Assembly: GCA_020152595.1 (NCBI GenBank)
Contig: JAIGNY010004456.1
Coordinates: forward strand, 62,001 to 126,000
DNA length: 64,000 bases
Reading direction: 5' to 3'
Source of the DNA: Chiridota heheva
Taxonomy: Eukaryota > Echinodermata > Holothuroidea > Apodida > Chiridotidae
Shown: positions 34,146-45,221 of the stretch, in pieces
How positions within the stretch are numbered: the stretch's first letter is position 1
Layout of the letters: each line of letters opens with the position of its first letter
Translations under genes and position numbers: made by a program
The notes under the pieces: generated by a model
Seen by the model: only the letters and a program-made list of their open reading frames with translations
What the model was told of the DNA's origin: nothing
Databases searched by the model: none

Positions 34146-35295
34146 GACATATATACACCAAAGTTACCCTACGAGAATGTACTTACAACCCTTACGCGGG
34201 CGAGATGGCACTGTGGGAGACATCACACATGATATGAGCCAAGCCAACGCAAATTAGTACACCAGAAAATATATCAGATAGACTTGTATCTGAAAATTTC
34301 TCAAACCCGAAAAAATGCAAGAAATGCAAAAACTTTGAAAACGCAGAGGTAGCGTGGAAAACACAAACCACTGTGATTTTGGTGACTGGAGATAAACAGA
34401 AAAGATGAACTCTCCCAAAAAGGGGGCGCAAAGGAGACCTCCCTAATGTCCCTCCTGCACCGCATTAATCGAGCACATAAATCAAAAACTCTTTGTCTTA
34501 AATAGTGCTAGAAATATGAAGTCACGCTATGTATGGTAGCGTAAAATAATAAATAGGCTCTCTTGTACAAACTGTAGCTCCTTATAGCTACTTACAGCCG
34601 ACTCCTCAGGCATCCTGTGGTGATGTCGACCTCTTGCAGATGTGCCAACAGCAAATCGAAAAGTTGCCCTAATGCATAGGTGAACCTGTACTGAAAATAT
34701 CCTAACATGGAATACATATGCATAGTATAATGCTAGGCTATCCTTGTGGTAGGGTAGGAGCCTAGGGTGAGAAACACATCTACCCAAGGGAATGGAGTCC
34801 TAAAAACTAGCACACCAGGTGCTCTAAGGACTAAAAGCACCTGCCACAAGAGTGGGACTCACTTGTCCAAGCCATCCGTTTTGTACGGGCGGATGGAAAA
34901 CACTCTTAACTTTAGTGTAATCTCAATGGTGAAAAACCTGTGAGTCGGACCTAATACTTCCCGGGCCAGTGGCCACCTCATCTTACCTCAGGTGACTGGA
35001 AAAAGCTAGAAGAAAGTGCCAAACAGCATAAAAATCTTCACGGTAGGAGCTGCAAAAAGATCAATGTTAAAAAAAGGTTAGAATTTGAAGAAATTTTCCG
35101 ACCAGTCTCAGCGATGTTGTAACAACAACGTGCTGGAAATGAAGTGCAAAGAAGTAAGGAATGTTAGAGGTATTATGGAGGTCAGGGCTGGGTTGGTACC
35201 TATGTTTTTAGTTTGGTTAGAAGTGCATTAGAATCAGGTCACTGGATCAGATTGCATACTTATAGCATAGAAGGTAAGATATAACTTGAAGTAAA

Positions 35296-37777
35296 CAAAT
35301 ACATTGTTGAAATAAAATGAAAACACTTTGCTTCAGGCTTGATAGTACTTTTCAAAAAGAACAACAAATCTTATATAGAATAGTTTCCAATGTGTAGCTT
35401 CCAACCATAGGCTGCATCATCTTTTGTATGATGATTTTTTTTGTTTCTAAGTGTGATTTTGTGCCCACATACTTTTCATAAGCAAATACAAGTCATCCCT
35501 GGGAACAACATTTGTTTCTCACAAAATAACATTTATATCAACCTTATTTTTGAGAAGCATCAGTCCGATTTGTTTGCAATATGTTACTTCCAACAGGTTT
35601 CTAATTCAAATATTCTTACTTCAGATGAACTTGTTTATATTTTACATGGAGATACTTGACATAATCAAACAAACAAGTGTCTCTGGAAACCAAATTCAAG
35701 GGACTTGTGAGTAAAGCTTTGTTTCTCGCAAACAGCAACCTTAAATATCTCCTTATTTGTAAGAATACTGGACAAACATTAACTGAGATAACTATTTGCA
35801 CACTTGACAGTCAGATTCAGAGAACCATCATAAATCACCGACCAAAGTCACCTGAGTAATAGAAATTCATCCACAGAGCATTAATATTATCTCATACATG
35901 AATTTTATATCTCCATGAACATAGCTTGGTGCTTGTATTATGTTGCCTCGTGTATATTAAATACAGGTCTTCAAAAGAACCCTTCACCTTTCTACAGTAA
36001 TTAATCTCAAATATTCTCTTGTATCACCTTTGAAGTATCCCATCTCATCACAGAGATAATTCATTTTCAGTTTTAATTCCTTGTGTGATTTTTGTTTCAT
36101 TCAGATAAACACACACCTTCCACCATCTTTGATTTAGGATAAATATGTTTCATTGAATATTCATTAATATTCCTATGCAGTAGCTCAGCTCAACAGCATG
36201 CTTCTTTTATAGAAACTAATAACACATTTGCAAGTGACTGGTTCCACATTTGCAAATGATGGCTAAGAAATATTTACATATATCAAAAATGACATAACAG
36301 AGTTCTATAATAAAGGACTAATATGAACAAATGATGCTATGCATAGCATACCATTAACATAACAACTAAGAATGAAAATCTTGGGACAATCTTCCGCCAT
36401 ATATTCATGACAATCTTAAAGTGCTGCATGTGTGAACTCATCAACAATGTGAAAGCAGAAATTCCACAATGATAGGAATTACTTTTGAAGAAATTGTAAC
36501 TTCGCTTCACTGTGCATGCTTGCTACAGTACTTCTGCTCTTGGTTTTCTTTAACCAACATGGCAAAACTCTTCAAAAAGTAGTACATGTGATCGAAATCC
36601 TCTCCTTCTGCCATGAACATCGCTCATTTAATTTCCAAAAACAAACTTAATATAACACTCAAAATAATACGCAAAAAATCACAGAGCATGGTTTGAAACT
36701 TTCATTACATTTGTATCAGTTGGTGGTGGTTCCTCTTGCAGATTGGCATGCACTGTATAATCCTTGAGGGTTTCATAGTGAATATGTATTGTCAATTGAT
36801 ACAAAACTTCTGTTTTCACTAAAAATTGTTTCCTCAACAAGTTTAACAAATTCCAGATTTGTAACTTTTCAAAAACTCTAAAGAATTGCTGAGTTTGCTA
36901 CAGCACACATCCAAAAATGAATTTGAATCTGTGCAGAAAACGACAAGGGCGCTAATGCATCAACTTGTCGGCTGTGAATTTAGAAGCAGGTTTAAACTAT
37001 GCTCTCAAGATGGTGGGGATGCCTGATATCACATCCTTATACATATTATGAATCCCATCAGAACCACCAAGTGTTGAATTATTCTTTACAATATGCACCT
37101 CTCCTTCCATAGATATGAATGTCCATTATGACAGAAGCAGTGCACTGCATTCAGTTCCTATCACAGCAACATATAGCAGCTATCAAATCTGGGTATATGT
37201 TAATGATAAATCCCATCTATGACTTGATCCCAACAGGGGGCGTTCTTAACATTCCACTTTTGCACAAATCACCTTTCATAATGATCCATATTAAAAACAA
37301 TTGTGAAAGAATGAATACAAATAAAAAGTTTGATAGACATTACTATATCCAACAATTAAAGCTGAGCTGCATTTGGAGAAATCACAATTTACAATGGAAA
37401 ACAAACTGAGTAAACAAGCATTTATATCTGAAATGCAAATAAACTGTTTCAATACAGTAAAACTCTTAACTTTTTTTCTTCTCATAATTAAAATAGCTAA
37501 TGCTTTTTTAAATTGCCTAGCTAAGTTTTGCATACTTTATATTCAGCTATTACCTTTCAATCTGATTCAACACTTTTAGACATTATTTTATCTTTCCTGT
37601 GTTAACAATAGTTTACAATTTCATTCGTTCTTTTCATGTGTAGCCATTTTCAGCCATCACACTCTTTACTCCTGAATATTTCTTGGTTAATTGATGAATG
37701 TTCAGCTTAATAAATCTGATTATCAACTTCTTTTTAAATACCAGTTTTAATTCCACAATAAAGCCAGAAGAATCTTT
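35296..37777. other. No gene recognised
   Basis: AT-rich DNA between the DIRS element and the Gag-like region. I looked for reverse transcriptase, RNase H and tyrosine-recombinase motifs on both strands and saw none. It may include the 3' UTR of a transcript from the Gag-like region. Confidence 0.4.
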
Positions 37778-40005
37778 TCAGTAATTATTAAGGTAATCTT
37801 GTGGGAAATCACCACCTTGGGTTGTAGAGGCTCTCTGACTGTAAGCACCAAACCTTTCATTGAGGCTTGAGAAGGTTGTATTGGTGTTTCCCCGAGACGA
37901 ACCAAAACCATTTGGGGGACTTCTTGCCATGCTAGCATTTGGTCCCCTGTTATCATACGAACCCTTTCTGTTGTTAGAATCAGAGTATCGATTACGTAAT
38001 TCTGAGCCACTATGTCTTTTGGGGGGAGAATTACCAGATCTCTCGCGAGATCTTCGATGAGGAAAATTATTTCTCTCTACATTAAACCCCATGTTACGCT
38101 TTGCTGGAGGAGGACTGCCATCCCCACCCCTGTATTCTCTTTTCCTGTTTGAAAAGGAAGAGCTATCTTCTCTCTCTCTATATCTTGGTTCTGCAGAAAA
38201 CTCCCCGTGATAGCCCCTTCCACGGGGTGATCCTCTCCCATGAGGTGAACCTCTCCCACGGGATGAACCTCTTCCACGAGGTAAGCCACGCCCACTAGAA
38301 TATACCCTCCCTCGATAAAAAAACCTCTCCCACGAGGCATGTCCCTTCCATGGGATATGTTTCTTCCATGGGGTATGTCCCTTCCATGTGTGTCCCTTTC
38401 ATCAGACAAGTCCCTTCCACTAGAAAAACCCCTTCCTCGATATCCACCCCTTCCTCGATATCCACCCCTTTCATGAGATGAAGACCCTGGAAAAGACCTC
38501 CCACGAGGCGAGGACCTAAATCCTCTCCCTCGAGTAAAACCACCTCTAGATCGATTGGAAGAAAATCTAGATCGAGAGTCAGTAGTGTATCTTTCCTCCC
38601 TTCCTCGAGGTCTGCTTGAAGGCCTCTCTTCATATCTCTCCTGTTTCTCACGAGAATGGCGAGATGATGATGACATTGTTCTTGCTCTTTCATCCATCAT
38701 ATCTTTGACCTTTGCCTCCACATCTTTTCCGAAAAGCAGCGCACTACCATCCTCAAAACTCATATTACACACTCCCTGATAGGCAATCCTGAGATCTGGC
38801 TTGATCAAGTACCTCCTGACACTATTCACATCCTGATTTACAGAGCCAATAAGAGCTATGGCATCTGTCAACTTGCTCAGAATAATTTCCTGGCTGCAGC
38901 TCTCCTTCGCTTTCATGATATTATCTGCAAGGATGGTCAAAGCAGTCAGAGCCTTAACAGATTTCAACTGCAACCGTTTCATTTGAATGTCCTGGCTTCT
39001 AATGCGCCCTCTCAGACTCTGCCATATGGAGGAATTGACAGTAGTTTCTTGCAACACTGGCAGATTCTCAGGCTTGGGATACTTGTTGTAAAGTTCTTTC
39101 AACTTCTCGTCAGAGATGGGTTCTTGACAGCGCTTACTTACAAGGGTTGCCAGCTTTGCTTGCACGGGTGGACTAGACTTTGTGGCAACATCAAACTGAG
39201 AGAACAAATTATCAAACAGTTCATCTGCAACATCCTCTTCCAAGTCCTCATGATGCAGCTCTGAATCCCCTTCATGGTGCTCTTCATCACCTTCTTGTTG
39301 TGTATCACCTTCTTGTTGTGAATCACCTTCCTGTTGTGTATCACCTTCTTGTTGTGAATCACCTTCCTGATGTGAATCACCTTCTTGTTGTGAATCACCT
39401 TCTTGTTGTGAATCACCTTTGTGATGCTCTGCATCATCGTCAAGATGCTCTCCATCATCTTCATGATGCTCTGCATCTTCATGATGCTCTGCATCTTCAT
39501 GATGCTCTTCCTCCTCAAATTCCTCATTCCCTTCATCATCACCACTGTGATAATAGGATTCTTCATCATGGCTCTCTCTGAGCAAGCTTTCTTCATCAAC
39601 ATCATCAAACTCATCATTAACATTACTATCCGCACCTGCAATTTTATCCTCTGGTTTAATAACTCTCTTTCCATCTTTGTCACATTTTTTAGAATCAATG
39701 TCAGATTTGGTGGATGTCTTTGCCTTTTGAGGCTTCTTCAGTAGCTGCTGTTGTAGCTTCTTGATTTGACTTTGCATGGCCTCTAAGGTAGCTTTCATGG
39801 TCTTATCTCCCTCTGGTTCTTTATCAGATGGGGAGATATTACTATCACTAGTGAAATGTTCACCATGCACTTCATCCACAGTTGTGAATTCTTCTGAAAA
39901 GTGCATTCCCGGAGATATTTCTCCAGCCTCTAATTCTTCTTTGTCCTCCTTATTTGAAGTCTTTAAAGCATCTTCCGTGCTACTTATTTCTTTAATATCT
40001 GCCAT
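37778..40005 (-). CDS. DIRS-type Gag-like coding region (fossil or exapted), no RT partner
   Basis: The long reading frame starts at ATG 40005-40003 with a good AAGATGG context. Order of parts: an acidic N-terminus with a short coiled-coil-like stretch; a long Asp/Glu/His tract with tandem six-residue Gln-Glu-Gly-Asp-rich repeats (about residues 160-250); a conserved domain (about 285-440) with the SIWQSL, RSQDIQ, VRRYLIKPDL and LFGKDVE pattern I know from ORF1 of DIRS-group retrotransposons; and an Arg-Gly/Arg-Ser-rich basic tail. The coding region is nearly whole, with about one break. No reverse transcriptase, RNase H or tyrosine recombinase was recognised on either side, and no DIRS terminal repeat flanks it. 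It may be a solitary Gag remnant or a host gene derived from one. The family call rests on motif memory, not a search. Confidence 0.7.
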
Positions 40006-41070
40006 CTTAAATTTTTGCAAATATTGCTTTGCAAAGAATTCTGGAAATGATTGAAATGGATGAAGACAAACTTATTTCAGGCAATCTTATTTCTGGTAAT
40101 CTAATTTTAAGATTAAAATTAATTCTTGATGAAATGAACCACTGGGACGTGTTGACAATATGACAATACACAACCTGCTTCGATACTACATATATTAAGA
40201 GTATCTTTGGATAATATATGAAATCTCAAGAGATTCTAGGAATGTTGATGCACAGATATATCATAACATTCAGTCCAAAAGTTTTGGAAGAAAATGTTCA
40301 AATTTATAGTTTCTTCTAGTGTTGACACTTTCTCACTTGATTCTATCCAGGTAGATGTGTCAGCTCAGTTACAAAGTGTTTCACCTTTCAGCAAGGTTCT
40401 CTTCATATATTTACTATTCTTCTCACTTTGTAATTATCTTCTTCCTTGTTCACTCAGTAATCATTTTGAAGGTATCTAGCTTTTAGTTTTAGCACTTCAC
40501 TCGAAGAGAATCAATGATGCAGTTGAACAGCTTTTGCAAAGTTCCTGTTTATGACTTTTGCATCATAGAGCACCAAGCTTTGCAGTTCTGGCAATAAGTT
40601 CGGTCCTGTAATATTTCTCCCCGCATATATGAACAATATCTGTAAATGATTTGATGAGGAAAATGAATATAAATTAATCATATTTGGTGAACAACTCATG
40701 AATCATTAAAAGAAGATGTAGTAGCAGTTAAATGCAATGCTTCAGGTAGTCAAAAATTATTTTGAACAAACTTTATATAATGCAATGGTTGGATGTGAAA
40801 AGTCATCACAATGCTTTGTTGGAATGCATTGAGTTACACACTTGTAGTGAGTCAGTACTTGCTCTTGCAGTTTTGGTTGATGTGTGCACATGGATTTTAA
40901 AATCACTTGATGGCACTTGGGTAAACGCTTTTGTACTCACTGCAATTCGGTAAAAATTACATAATGGTGTACACTTTTACACTCGTATTGTATTCACTAC
41001 AAGTCTGTCAAGTTGAAGGTACATTGTGGAAGTTTCAGAATATATTCATAAGTTTTGAGAATGAAATTAT
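40006..41070. other. No feature recognised
   Basis: Upstream flank of the Gag-like coding region on the minus strand. No terminal repeat, promoter or exon was clear. Confidence 0.35.
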
Positions 41071-41286
41071 GAAAAATCTTAAGTCTGCTGATAACTATAT
41101 TATGATTTTCATGAAGAAATATGATCATACAGAAGCTTATACAGCAAAAACTTAATGGTTTGCTGATAAGTATATTATGATTTCCATTAGGAATGATCAT
41201 AATACATCTGTACACACAGCAAATTCTTAACAGTCTGATGATAAATATGATTTCCATTAAGAATTATGATTATACAGCAACTTCCT
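41071..41286 (+). repeat. ~75-bp tandem repeat, three diverged copies
   Basis: Each copy includes a form of CTGATAA, ATTATGATTTCCATTA and GATCATA followed by ACAGCAA. Copies vary in length (about 65-80 bp). Confidence 0.75.
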
Positions 41287-44200
41287 GACATGTCCGGATC
41301 ATGCATCAAATAAGGAAGTTTGATTAATTCAAGTTCACTTTTGTCTTATTTGTTTTCCTCAAAACCAACAATGTACGTAAGGTTATGGTACAGTACAGTA
41401 GCTCCACCTCCCAAAGACTGGTTAAGTATGACTAGAAATATTAACCATTGCAAATGTATTGCTAAAACTCCATAACTACCTGGCAGCCTGGTGGGCATAA
41501 CAATTACTGTAGTATTATGACAATGAATATGGTTTATAGTAGCTCTATATTAATCTTCTGCTGAATGCAGTTTTGTTGGCTTTAATGGAATTAAAAAGCA
41601 ACAAGTATTGTTCACAGGACTGTCAGTAACTAAACAGAAAAGATTATGCCAAAGTAAATGGTCAAATTGTGCTCAGATTTCCTTTTCAACATTTGATCCA
41701 TGCTTCCACCTCCAAACTGTGTTCTTTGTCATCTTTATCACCAATTATGCTTGTTATGTGGTCTTCAATTAACATAATTGTTTTGTTATATCATCCATAC
41801 CAAACAATCTTTTTAATGCTTATTTGAGGTGTGATAATTCACAGAGATCATGATGTAAATCACAGCACTTTCCTGTTATCCATGCTTTAAATTGATGTAC
41901 ATAAAACAAAATATCATTGTTTCTTGGGGTATAGCCGATCGTTGAAAAAAACCTTTTGGTTGTAATCAAGCAGAGTATATTTTAGATTATATGGCAGAGC
42001 ATAGTTGCTAATAGGTAACACTTTTAAACATTTGATCCTTGCTTCCACTGTATTTTCCATCCACAAATGTTTGCTCAAAGGTCTTTGATTTAAGTTAAAC
42101 TTTGCTATAAGGGTTTTTGCCAAGTTATTCAACCGATCGTGCTGTAACAGACTTGTCTATGTCTGGTAATGATTCATGGGATACCATCACGATACCGCTG
42201 TTTTCTACAGAATGGTCATCACTTCGCAGAAATGGTGTTCTTCCACCATTACAATGTTCCTTGTCCTTCTCTGATCTAAACTGCCTTTGCCCGTTATATT
42301 TCCATTTATTGAAGCTGATTAATACAAGATTCAATTCAATCTTCACCTTCAGTTGAATTATTTAAAACTGAAATTTGTATCCCAATATTTGTTTATGCAC
42401 AAATTATGCATATTTTGCTGTGTAGTAGTATCTTTCATACATACAAAGTTCAATTAGATAATGAGTAGTTTGACTATGTCTTCAGGAAAGGCCACACGGA
42501 TTAGATTTAGGGATTATCTGATTTCTTTACCATTAACAAAAAGTGACTTCCACTTCCTTAACTTATAATCTTGAGTCTTATATTCCACTTGTCTCAAATA
42601 ATTTCACAACACTCACAATAAACAAACAAGTAAGTCACCATAAATATTTCAATCTACCAAACCAGATCTAAAATATTCCAAACTTTTAGCACTGAATACT
42701 GTACATGTCAGAGTGAACCGGTAAAAACAACTTGTCTCTAAACTCATAATCCCCAGACGGAATCAAAATGAAAATCAGTATGACAGAGCCTTGAAGAAAG
42801 CACAGATCTGCTCTACTACAATACTTAACTCTTGACAAGCTAGCAAGAAAAGTAGTTTGCTGGATTAAAACTGAATCTTGGTTGTAAAACTTATTAAACT
42901 TTCAAGCCACCTGGCTAGCTGATTTCAAGATAATTTCTCTGACTGTCATACACAAGAAGATAACATTACAAATAGCTGTATGGCCTAAAACCTGTTTTAG
43001 ATATATAGTCCACTCTCAACTACTAACGCTCTGGCAGTCCCTGCTTTAAGTACTGAGCATTTCTGGAGAAAGGATCCTGTAACTTGAATAACAAACATTT
43101 CTCAAGCTTCCTTGGCTAATTTTGACACATGGAGAGCATTTACAATAATAGAGAGTATCAGCAACATACCTTGATATCCCATTCTAAGAACCAAATTCAG
43201 CAACAACCACAACATCTACATTCTCAGGGACATTTCCGCATCATCAATTTGCAGAATATTCAATGATATGATTGCCAAAGTAGTTTAGTGACTAAACCAC
43301 CAAGCACAACAATAGTTCTATAGACTAGTGACACCTAAAAGCGACATTAGATCACAATCTTCTGAATATCCTATTTAATGAAAATCCATTGAATAGAAAA
43401 ACATTTCAACAAAATTTGTTTAAAATTTAACAGATTTTTAAATTTCAGGCCGAACTATTCATGCAAATATGGCTATTTGTAATGCCTTTCCATGTTGTTT
43501 AGTTTGTGCAATCTTATGCCACAATAGTTTGAAGGAGCACAAGTGCCTCTAAGATGCCTGAAATCAAGGTTACACACCCAATCAAGGGAAAGCTGTGCTA
43601 GCGGTCATTAAGAACTGAATTTGAATTACACACATATTTGGGGTTTGCTTTTACAGCCATTAATTTTGCAAATATGTTTATTTGTATCTACAAACTTTCA
43701 ATTACACTTTTCAGAAAGTTTTTTTTTCTTCTCCAAAATACAAGCAAACAAAATTATTAAACCTAACTAAGGCAAACCCCGATACTACATGAGAGAGTTC
43801 ACATAAGAATGCAGTGTTAGGTTCTATTAGAAAACTATGATTTTTGTGTCACCACCACACTATCACTAACTTTGAATCTTTTAAATAGATTCAGAAGCCA
43901 AAAACATGTACATGTATACATGCACTACATAAAGAAACAATCAGCCAAGATTTGCACCAAAATAAAAGAAGTGGACAGCAATATTAACATCCAATGTACA
44001 TTGATACAATCAGAATGATCGAAGCCAGCCAATAAAAGATATTTAATAACATAATTTGAGGGCTATCATATGATGCCCTTTCATTTCAATTTCTTCCAAA
44101 AAAAACCAAAGCATCGCAACACAAAACAAATCAACTAACCACTGATAACATGCCTTGCATACATATTACTCACATTAAATAAGCCTCCATCACCCACTCA

Positions 44201-44878
44201 CTTCCGATCTTGCTCTTATCCCTTTCAAATCAGAGGGGGCTATCTACCAGAAAATATTTGTTAATTTTTTATTTGTATTGGCCAACAATTGAATTAATAA
44301 ATTGAACTTTATTTCATAGGACTATTAATTTCAAAGTTCTGAGGCTAAATGCTTCATTGTATCTTTTTTCTCAGATATTGAATATTTTCATTCCTCTTAA
44401 TGTCTTAAATGCATTGTTTCAATTTCTTTTAAAGAGACTCATTCTATAAATTTCCTTTCAAGACAAACAAAAATAGTTAGACTTCCTTTTCATGGGCAAA
44501 ATAAATAAGTTTCATTCACTGAACAATGGATGCAAGAACCAACCAATGGAGAGCAAACATGCTTTAACCCCATTCATCAACTTAGTTGGCGGGGGGATAA
44601 TAACTTTAAACACTAATGTCATTAAGAAATGCAAACAACAAACACAGAACATTCAATCAAAAGAAGAAAGAAAATTGCACCACTAAAAACAAAATGCTTA
44701 TCCCAAAATATTGTTTAACAATTAAGGTAAAAGTGATGTTGCTCAATCAAAAAAAAAAAATCCACATAAAAAGTCACAGAAAATGTGCACACAACAAAAA
44801 AATACCCCTTGCATTGCTGGAACTTACAAAAACATTAACTGAAACAAGCAATAAATGACATTAGAGTAGCTCAACAAG
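41287..44878. other. No gene recognised
   Basis: Long AT-rich stretch downstream of the last visible TMEM234 exon. I searched the minus strand for the missing TMEM234 exon (a hydrophobic helix with a Gly-Met/Gly-Val...Leu-Cys pattern) and did not find it. Short ORFs near 42125-42346 have no recognisable content. Confidence 0.4.
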
Positions 44879-45030
44879 TTTGTTTGTTTGTTTGATGAGA
44901 GTTTAAGGCACCACAACAGCAAGGGTCAAGTTGTGCCTGAGAGGGTTAGATCATTCCAGAGGTAGGAAGGAGAGTAAACATGGGGAGATTGAGAGAAACA
45001 ACAAGAAGAACAATCAAAGCTGGAGCTGCA
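44879..45030 (-). mobile_element. LINE 3'-end fragment, same family
   Basis: On the plus strand it opens with (TTTG)n and then GATGAGAGTTTAAGGCACCA, the reverse complement of the LINE 3' end. It is about 150 bp, more diverged than the others, and sits just downstream of TMEM234 exon 3. Confidence 0.78.
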
Positions 45031-45128
45031 GTCAACGTAACTACATTTCTTACAAACTATCTTTTCACAATTAGGTCAAGTCAACAAAGCATTATTTTTG
45101 TTTTAGACATATAGAAAGTCATACAAAC

Positions 45129-45221
45129 CTGGTCCACCTAGATCTTCCCCAAGCAGCTTGCCCGTGATAGTGGTGAAGAGGAATGTTAGAGCATTGGTGA
45201 CTGGAACTACTAGAGATAGTT
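45129..45221 (-). CDS. TMEM234: TMEM234 third coding exon
   Basis: A 93-bp exon between a TTTCATTTCAG acceptor and a GTTTGT donor encodes LSLVVPVTNAL, then FTTITGKLLGEDLGGP. It completes the split Glu codon from the previous exon. It forms the third membrane segment and the GEDLGG loop conserved in the family. Confidence 0.88.

Larger units (their letters stand above)
32308..35295 (-). mobile_element. Non-autonomous DIRS-type retrotransposon (fossil)
   Basis: Terminal arms at 32308-32443 and 35153-35295 are inverted copies of each other (core TATGCAATCTG, GTGACCTGATTCTAA-like), about 85% alike by eye. Inside the left arm, 32488-32594 holds two segments side by side: one complementary to the left outer end (GATAAGTATAACTCT) and one complementary to the right outer end (CAAGTTATATCTTACC). 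Inverted terminal repeats plus such an internal complementary region are the hallmark of DIRS elements, and its position implies minus orientation. The 2.5-kb interior has no recognisable coding and contains its own tandem repeats, so the element is non-autonomous. Age cannot be read from arm divergence in this group. Confidence 0.7.

Noticed and set aside
35296-37777. Reverse transcriptase or recombinase partner for the Gag-like region
   Set aside because: No catalytic motifs or long reading frames were seen on either strand.
39138-39744. Long ORFs overlapping the Gag-like coding region in other frames
   Set aside because: Shadow frames of a repetitive coding tract; rich in His, Leu or Met runs with no domain.
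40006-40020. Upstream start for the Gag-like ORF
   Set aside because: The codon at 40020-40018 is TTG on the minus strand; the first ATG, with good context, is at 40005-40003.
42125-42346. Possible C-terminal exon of TMEM234
   Set aside because: The translated sequence is polar with no membrane helix and no family motif.
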